From assembly GCA_002403995.1 (NCBI GenBank), contig DHIV01000072.1:14367-23499 (forward strand): a stretch of DNA of 9,133 nucleotides, given 5' to 3'. The stretch comes from Gallionella sp. UBA4737. Lineage in GTDB: Bacteria; Pseudomonadota; Gammaproteobacteria; Burkholderiales; Gallionellaceae. The notes below the pieces were generated by a model. The model saw only the letters and a program-made list of their open reading frames with translations. It searched no databases and was not told where the DNA came from. A program made the position numbers and the translations under genes. Position 1 is the first letter of the stretch. Every line of letters starts with the position of its first letter. This document shows, in pieces, positions 5,422-9,133 of the stretch.

Positions 5422-6441
5422 ATGACTGACTTTGACAAGATGAGCAGGAGAGATTTTTTTACGATTACCGGCAAGGCTGGATTGGCCACCTTGGTGGCAA
5501 ATGCGGTCGGTGTCAACCTGGGGATGGTGCAAGTAGCCGAAGCGGCAGTTGGCAAGGGCAAGGTCAGTCCATTCCGGTTTGCGATACTGACCGACGCGCA
5601 TCTTTTCAGTATGGACAATCACAAATTTGATGCCCAGATGGCCGATGCGGTTGATAAGGTCATGAGCATGAAACCGCTTCCTGATTTCGTCGTATATTGC
5701 GGCGATATTGCGCAGAATGGAAAAGACGATCAGTTGCGCAAAGGAATGAAGATTCTTTCCAAACTGACGATGCCTGTCCATTATATTCCCGGTGAGCATG
5801 ACTGGTATCTGGACATGGGGGCCGCATGGCGCGGGCACTTCGGCAGTCCGACCTGGTCTTTTGACCACAAGGGCGTGCATTTCATCGGCATGAATTCCAT
5901 CCTGGTGCGGGATTTCTGGACCAAAGCCGGATTGTCTGCAGAAGAGCGTATGGGCGTGATGGAAATGCTCGAAAGCCCGATCGCCGGCCCATGGGGTGTG
6001 CGCGAAGAACAGCTTGATTGGCTGAAAAAAGATGTAAAGAATCTCAAGCCGGATACCCCGGTCGTCGTCTTCACCCATTCACCGCTGTGGGATTATTACC
6101 CGCGCTGGAATTTCCAGACCGAAGATGCTCCGGAGATCCGCGAAATTCTGAAGAAATTCGAGCGCGTGATGGCGTTTCACGGGCATGTCCACCAGACGGT
6201 CTACAACAAGATAGGCAATATGGGTTCTGTCGGAACTCTGTCTACTTCATGGCCGTGGCCTTACCCCGATGTCAAACCGGCCTATCCCGACATGCAAATG
6301 TACCGTTCCGATCCAGCCAATTTTACGGACGGTGAAGGCGCCCAGCATATCGATCTGGAGAGCAATTTCAGCGGCGTGATGCAATACGATCCGTTCGGGG
6401 ATATGTTGACTCCGGCGATGAAAAACGGCTTCAAAATATAA
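5422..6441 (+). CDS. Tat-exported metallophosphoesterase (calcineurin-like)
   Basis: 339-residue periplasmic phosphoesterase. The N-terminus has a twin-arginine signal: SRRDFF at residues 8-13, a hydrophobic stretch about 19-38 and a cleavage region AEAAVG near 41. Metal-site motifs of the calcineurin fold follow in order: D58-A-H60, G94-D95, G124-E125-H126-D127, H219 (FTHSP) and G254-H255-V-H257. Two positions depart from the textbook form: the metal-binding Asn of GNHD is Glu125, and the second Asp of GDxxD is not there (GDIAQN). The substrate is unknown; the fold covers phosphomonoesters, diesters and nucleotides. The ATG at 5422 is chosen for its strong GAGGAG site seven bases upstream; the frame is open back to 5317, but that part does not read like protein and precedes the Tat signal. 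The cytochrome gene starts 13 bases after it, so they form an operon. Confidence 0.9.
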   Translation: MTDFDKMSRRDFFTITGKAGLATLVANAVGVNLGMVQVAEAAVGKGKVSPFRFAILTDAHLFSMDNHKFDAQMADAVDKVMSMKPLPDFVVYCGDIAQNGKDDQLRKGMKILSKLTMPVHYIPGEHDWYLDMGAAWRGHFGSPTWSFDHKGVHFIGMNSILVRDFWTKAGLSAEERMGVMEMLESPIAGPWGVREEQLDWLKKDVKNLKPDTPVVVFTHSPLWDYYPRWNFQTEDAPEIREILKKFERVMAFHGHVHQTVYNKIGNMGSVGTLSTSWPWPYPDVKPAYPDMQMYRSDPANFTDGEGAQHIDLESNFSGVMQYDPFGDMLTPAMKNGFKI

Positions 6442-6454
6442 GGAGGGATGAGAG

Positions 6455-6964
6455 ATGAAACTGAATACCAAAAATGTGGTTATGGGATTGATCACTCCGG
6501 TTGCTTTGCTCGGGCTGCTTGCCTCTGATCCTGCGTTAGCCAGAGAACCGTATAGCAAAGCTGACCTGGCGGACATGGACAAACAGTTGCTTGACGTGGT
6601 CAATCATGGCCGTGATCTTTGGCACGGCAGCCTGGCGTCGATGAGCACCAACGGGCTGGCTTGCGGCAACTGTCATCCTGATGCGGCAGCGTCGAATCCG
6701 ACGACATTCCCCAAGTTCCAGGCGGATCTGGGGCGAGTGGCTCCAATCAGGGACATGATCAATTGGTGCGTCACGGTAGTGCAAGGGGGAAATGCACTTG
6801 ATGTCAACGGATCGGACATGGTTGCGATGGAGGCCTATGCCAACTATATGTATCGCGGCAAGCCACTCGAACCCGGTTTGCAGACCAGGCAGACTGCGCC
6901 TGTCGTGGTGAAATCGGGGCGCGGTTTTCCGTATAAGGGCTCCGGTATTGGCTATGACAAATAA
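6455..6964 (+). CDS. Periplasmic monoheme cytochrome c
   Basis: 169-residue exported electron carrier. A Sec signal peptide is clear (Lys-containing start, hydrophobic 8-23, likely cleavage after ALA at 29). A single heme site, CGNCH, is at residues 70-74. The pattern around it (NHGRDLWHGSLAS, GLACGNCHPDAA, FPKFQADLGRV, then RDMINWC about 30 residues after the heme His, and MEAYANYMYRGKPL) recalls the SoxA/TsdA type of cytochrome domain, where a Cys after the heme motif binds the iron; Cys105 would be that residue here. Met101, Met122, Met125 and Met132 are other possible ligands. A strong ribosome site (AAGGAGG) overlaps the stop codon of the phosphoesterase gene. It may take electrons from or give them to an enzyme not in the window; the phosphoesterase itself is not a redox enzyme. 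Confidence 0.88.
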   Translation: MKLNTKNVVMGLITPVALLGLLASDPALAREPYSKADLADMDKQLLDVVNHGRDLWHGSLASMSTNGLACGNCHPDAAASNPTTFPKFQADLGRVAPIRDMINWCVTVVQGGNALDVNGSDMVAMEAYANYMYRGKPLEPGLQTRQTAPVVVKSGRGFPYKGSGIGYDK

Positions 6965-6970
6965 GCAAGC

Positions 6971-6983
6971 GGGTTGCCGTTAT
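6971..6983 (+). repeat. 13-base direct repeat, copy 2
   Basis: Exact second copy of GGGTTGCCGTTAT (first at 5227-5239), starting seven bases after the cytochrome stop codon. Confidence 0.55.
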
Positions 6984-7022
6984 AGCGATTTCCTGCTGAT
7001 TATTTTATAAGCCGGAAAATTC

Positions 7023-7053
7023 AAGCAAGCGGGGCAATCCCGCTTGCTTTTTT
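7023..7053 (+). terminator. Intrinsic terminator of the phosphoesterase-cytochrome operon
   Basis: A perfect 11-base-pair stem (AAGCAAGCGGG at 7023-7033, CCCGCTTGCTT at 7039-7049) with a 5-base loop runs into a stretch of six T (7048-7053). The left arm is also found, unchanged, at 6963-6973 overlapping the cytochrome stop codon, so the right arm has two possible partners. Confidence 0.93.
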
Positions 7054-7079
7054 AATGGCTAACAAAGAGGAATGGAGCA

Positions 7080-7619
7080 ATGAGGACAAGACATTTTTTA
7101 ATGATGCTGTTGCTGGGCAATTCGTCGGCTTGGGCCGAACAGACTTGCGATACCCAGTCCTATCCGATGTCGACCCCAGTAGAGCGCTTCACGGACAACG
7201 GCGATGGCACGCTGTTTGATCTCGAGCCGGATCTGACCTGGATGCGTTGCTCGCTGGGCCAGGTCTGGACCGGCAAAACCTGTTCCGGCACACCGGCTAC
7301 TTATACCTGGAAGTCCGCACAGGAAGCGGCAGACAAGCTTAACCGTGAGGGAGGTTATGCCAATCATCATGATTGGCGCGTGCCGCAAATCGCGGAACTG
7401 GCATCGATCGTCGAGCGCCAGTGCTCCAATCCGCGCATCAATCTTGCGCTGTTCCCGGCCACGCCTCCGGTCTACTTCTGGACGGCCACCACGCAACGCG
7501 GACCCGGAATGGAAGCATATGCCTATGCGATCAGCTTCGGTGCGGATGGCCCCAAGCATCCGAGCAAGGAAGAGATGTTCAACGTTCGTCTGGTAAGCGG
7601 TGGCGCGCCCAAGGAATAG
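7080..7619 (+). CDS. Secreted Lcl C-terminal (DUF1566) domain protein
   Basis: 179-residue protein with a Sec signal peptide (residues 1-19, cleavage after AWA) and a single Lcl_C/DUF1566 domain. Family hallmarks: FTDNGDGTLFDLEPDLTWMRC near the N-terminus (read as FTDNGDGT then LTWMRC), TYTWKSAQEAADKLN, the HDWRVPQIAELASIVE block at about 97-112, PPVYFWTATT, and a C-terminal FNVRLVSGG. Four cysteines in the mature part (23, 57, 68, 115) could form two disulfides, fitting a periplasmic or outer-surface place. The domain is known from the Legionella collagen-like adhesin and many proteobacterial surface proteins; the ligand of this one is unknown. It has its own ribosome site (GAGG/GGAG) and follows a terminator by 26 bases, so it either has a promoter near the terminator or depends on read-through. 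It converges on the helicase gene with a 26-base gap. Confidence 0.85.
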   Translation: MRTRHFLMMLLLGNSSAWAEQTCDTQSYPMSTPVERFTDNGDGTLFDLEPDLTWMRCSLGQVWTGKTCSGTPATYTWKSAQEAADKLNREGGYANHHDWRVPQIAELASIVERQCSNPRINLALFPATPPVYFWTATTQRGPGMEAYAYAISFGADGPKHPSKEEMFNVRLVSGGAPKE

Positions 7620-7645
7620 TCGGGTAGGGGAATAGCCTGGGCAGG

Positions 7646-9133
7646 TTAGGCGGTCTTGAAGAATTCCACCGCCTCCGCTTCCACTCGCGTTCGCTTCATC
7701 GGCGGCAGGCTCTGCCAGATGCGTTTGCCGTAATGCTTGCTGATGATGCGCGGGTCGCAGATCATCAGCACGCCACGGTCGGCTTCATCGCGGATCAACC
7801 TGCCCGCGCCCTGTTTCAGCGTGATGATCGCGCGCGGCAGTTGGTATTCCATGAACGCGTTGTGTCCCTGTTTCTTCAATTGTTCGATGCGTGCCGCCAG
7901 CACCGGATCGTCCGGCGGCGCGAACGGCAGCTTGTCGATGACGACCAGCGACAACGCCTCACCGCGCACGTCCACGCCTTCCCAGAACGACTGGCTGCCG
8001 AGCAGCACCGCGTTGCCGTGGTCGCGGAAGCGCGTCAGCAATTCGGTGCGCGAACCTTCTCCCTGCAGCATCAGCGGATAGTCCCAGCCGCGCCGGTCGA
8101 ATTCGGCGGTGAGGATTTCGTGCGCTCGCTGCATCGCGCGCAGGCTGGTGAACAGAAAGAATGCGCGCCCCTTGCTGGCTTCGATCAAGGGGAGCGCGGC
8201 CTGCACCACCGCCTCGGTGTAGCCCTCGCTGTTCGGTTCCGGCAATCCGGTAGGCACATACAGCAGCGCCTGCTCGGCGTAATCGAACGGGCTGTCCCAG
8301 CATGCGGTCTTCGCGTTGAGCAAGCCCATCTCGGTTTGATAGAGCGAGAAATTCTGCTTTACCGCCAGCGTTGCTGAAGTGAATATCCACGCGCGCGCGC
8401 TGCCGCCGATCTGCTTTTCGAAGATCTCGGCGATGGATAGAGGAGTAGTGTTGAGGTGCAGCGAGTGGTGGAAGACTTCCAGCCACCTGACTTGATCCGG
8501 CTCGTTGCCTTTCTGCCATTTGGCCAGTTGCTGAACCAAGGCCTGCGCGCGCTGCCAGCAATTCTCCAGCCCCTCGCTGCGCTCCGCCTGCTTCTCCAGC
8601 AGGCCGCTCAGTTGCGTGAGTTTTTCGCTCAATGTCTTCAGCGCAGGCGGCCAGTCTTTGAAACCATCCAGCGCAAGAGCAGGCATCCGCCCTTCCTTCT
8701 TGAACACCAGCCGCAGGTCGCGCGCGGCCTTGTCCAGCTCGTCGCAAGCCTTGGGCAGCGGCGCGAAATCCTTGGCTCCGGCCGCCGCCTCGATGCGCGT
8801 GTCACGCGCCAGGTCAAGCAGCAGCGTCGTGGACAGCGTCTCGCCGAAGAACAGGCTGGCGGTCTCCGGCAACTGGTGCGCCTCGTCGAAGATCACCGTG
8901 TTGCAGGCGGGCAGCAGCTCCGCCACGCCCTCGTCGCGCAGCATCACGTCGGCGAAGAATAAATGATGGTTCACCACCACGATGTCCGCCTTCATCGCCT
9001 CGGTGCGCGCCTTGAGCACGAAGCATTCCTTGTGGTTGGGGCATTCCTGGCCGAGGCAATTGTCGCGCGTCGAAGTCACCTGCATCCAGATCGGCGCGTT
9101 CTCCGGCACATCGGCCAGCCCGCCCTTGTCGCC
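7646..9133 (-). CDS. yoaA: YoaA/DinG-family Fe-S DNA helicase (5' partial)
   Basis: C-terminal 495 residues of an XPD-like superfamily 2 DNA helicase; the frame stays open to the right edge, so the N-terminus with Walker A and the first Fe-S cysteine is missing. Visible, numbered from the edge: three cluster cysteines Cys26, Cys31 and Cys37 (NCLGQECPNHKEC); VVVNHHLFF; the DEAH box at 83-86 (VIFDEAHQLPE); then, in the second motor domain, FTSATL, FLFTSLRAMQ, the SFWEGVDVRGEALS block, VVIDKLPFAPPDDPVL and motif VI QGAGRLIRDEADRG. The IDKLPF..PDDP signature favours E. coli YoaA over DinG itself; pipelines often label it dinG. These enzymes unwind DNA with 5'-to-3' polarity and help resolve damaged or stalled replication structures. 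The C-terminus looks normal (EAVEFFKTA). No link to the other genes is evident. Confidence 0.92.
   Translation of the reverse strand, partial: GDKGGLADVPENAPIWMQVTSTRDNCLGQECPNHKECFVLKARTEAMKADIVVVNHHLFFADVMLRDEGVAELLPACNTVIFDEAHQLPETASLFFGETLSTTLLLDLARDTRIEAAAGAKDFAPLPKACDELDKAARDLRLVFKKEGRMPALALDGFKDWPPALKTLSEKLTQLSGLLEKQAERSEGLENCWQRAQALVQQLAKWQKGNEPDQVRWLEVFHHSLHLNTTPLSIAEIFEKQIGGSARAWIFTSATLAVKQNFSLYQTEMGLLNAKTACWDSPFDYAEQALLYVPTGLPEPNSEGYTEAVVQAALPLIEASKGRAFFLFTSLRAMQRAHEILTAEFDRRGWDYPLMLQGEGSRTELLTRFRDHGNAVLLGSQSFWEGVDVRGEALSLVVIDKLPFAPPDDPVLAARIEQLKKQGHNAFMEYQLPRAIITLKQGAGRLIRDEADRGVLMICDPRIISKHYGKRIWQSLPPMKRTRVEAEAVEFFKTA

Noticed and set aside
5404..6078. Minus-strand frame of 224 codons opposite the phosphoesterase
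   Set aside because: The plus strand carries the metal motifs and the Tat signal in order; the minus frame has no recognisable features.
7620..7645. CCTG-N2-CAGG in the gap between the Lcl protein and the helicase as a shared terminator
   Set aside because: The arms are four bases with a two-base loop and there is no T-run on either strand.
7733..8377. 214-codon plus-strand frame opposite the helicase
   Set aside because: Arg/Gln/His-rich antisense shadow of a clear helicase reading frame.

Overview
The window is ordinary-looking chromosomal DNA of a Gram-negative bacterium. The TatA, YoaA-type helicase, EnvZ-type kinase and OxyR sequences look betaproteobacterial. My best guess is the Nitrosomonadales/Gallionellaceae area, but that is an inference from protein style and not a database result. 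No tRNA, rRNA, CRISPR array or insertion sequence is visible.

Layout. (1) 2-700 (+): the 3' part of an EnvZ-like sensor histidine kinase, cut by the window edge. (2) 803-4890, all on the minus strand: an oxidative-stress and iron locus. Read in the direction of transcription it holds oxyR (both redox cysteines present), a short rubrerythrin without a rubredoxin domain, a very clear intrinsic terminator, then a tightly packed set: a GlpC/HdrD-like two-cluster Fe-S protein, a small ferritin-like protein of the 'encapsulated ferritin' (EncFtn) type with no encapsulin-targeting tail, a DUF3501 protein, and a lone TatA. (3) 4891-5421: a 531-base AT-rich intergenic region with a dense set of TTGA/TCAA half-sites and several inverted repeats. 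(4) 5422-6964 (+): a two-gene operon for a Tat-exported metallophosphoesterase and a periplasmic monoheme cytochrome c, closed by an intrinsic terminator. (5) 7080-7619 (+): a secreted Lcl/DUF1566-domain protein. (6) 7646-9133 (-): the C-terminal part of a YoaA/DinG-family Fe-S DNA helicase, cut by the window edge.

How the genes may work together. OxyR senses peroxide. Rubrerythrin is expected to reduce peroxide with a di-iron site, the Fe-S protein is a plausible electron carrier for it, and the EncFtn-like protein can oxidise and hold Fe(II), removing the Fenton partner. DUF3501 has no known role but sits inside the set. The terminator after rubrerythrin would allow much more rubrerythrin than downstream products. 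The lone TatA ends this operon, and the metallophosphoesterase across the intergenic region has a twin-arginine signal, so export through Tat may link the two halves.

The points most worth following are the EncFtn without a capsid tag inside an OxyR/rubrerythrin locus, the TTGA/TCAA array upstream of the phosphoesterase-cytochrome operon, the 13-base direct repeat that brackets that operon, and a candidate His/Cys heme in its cytochrome.
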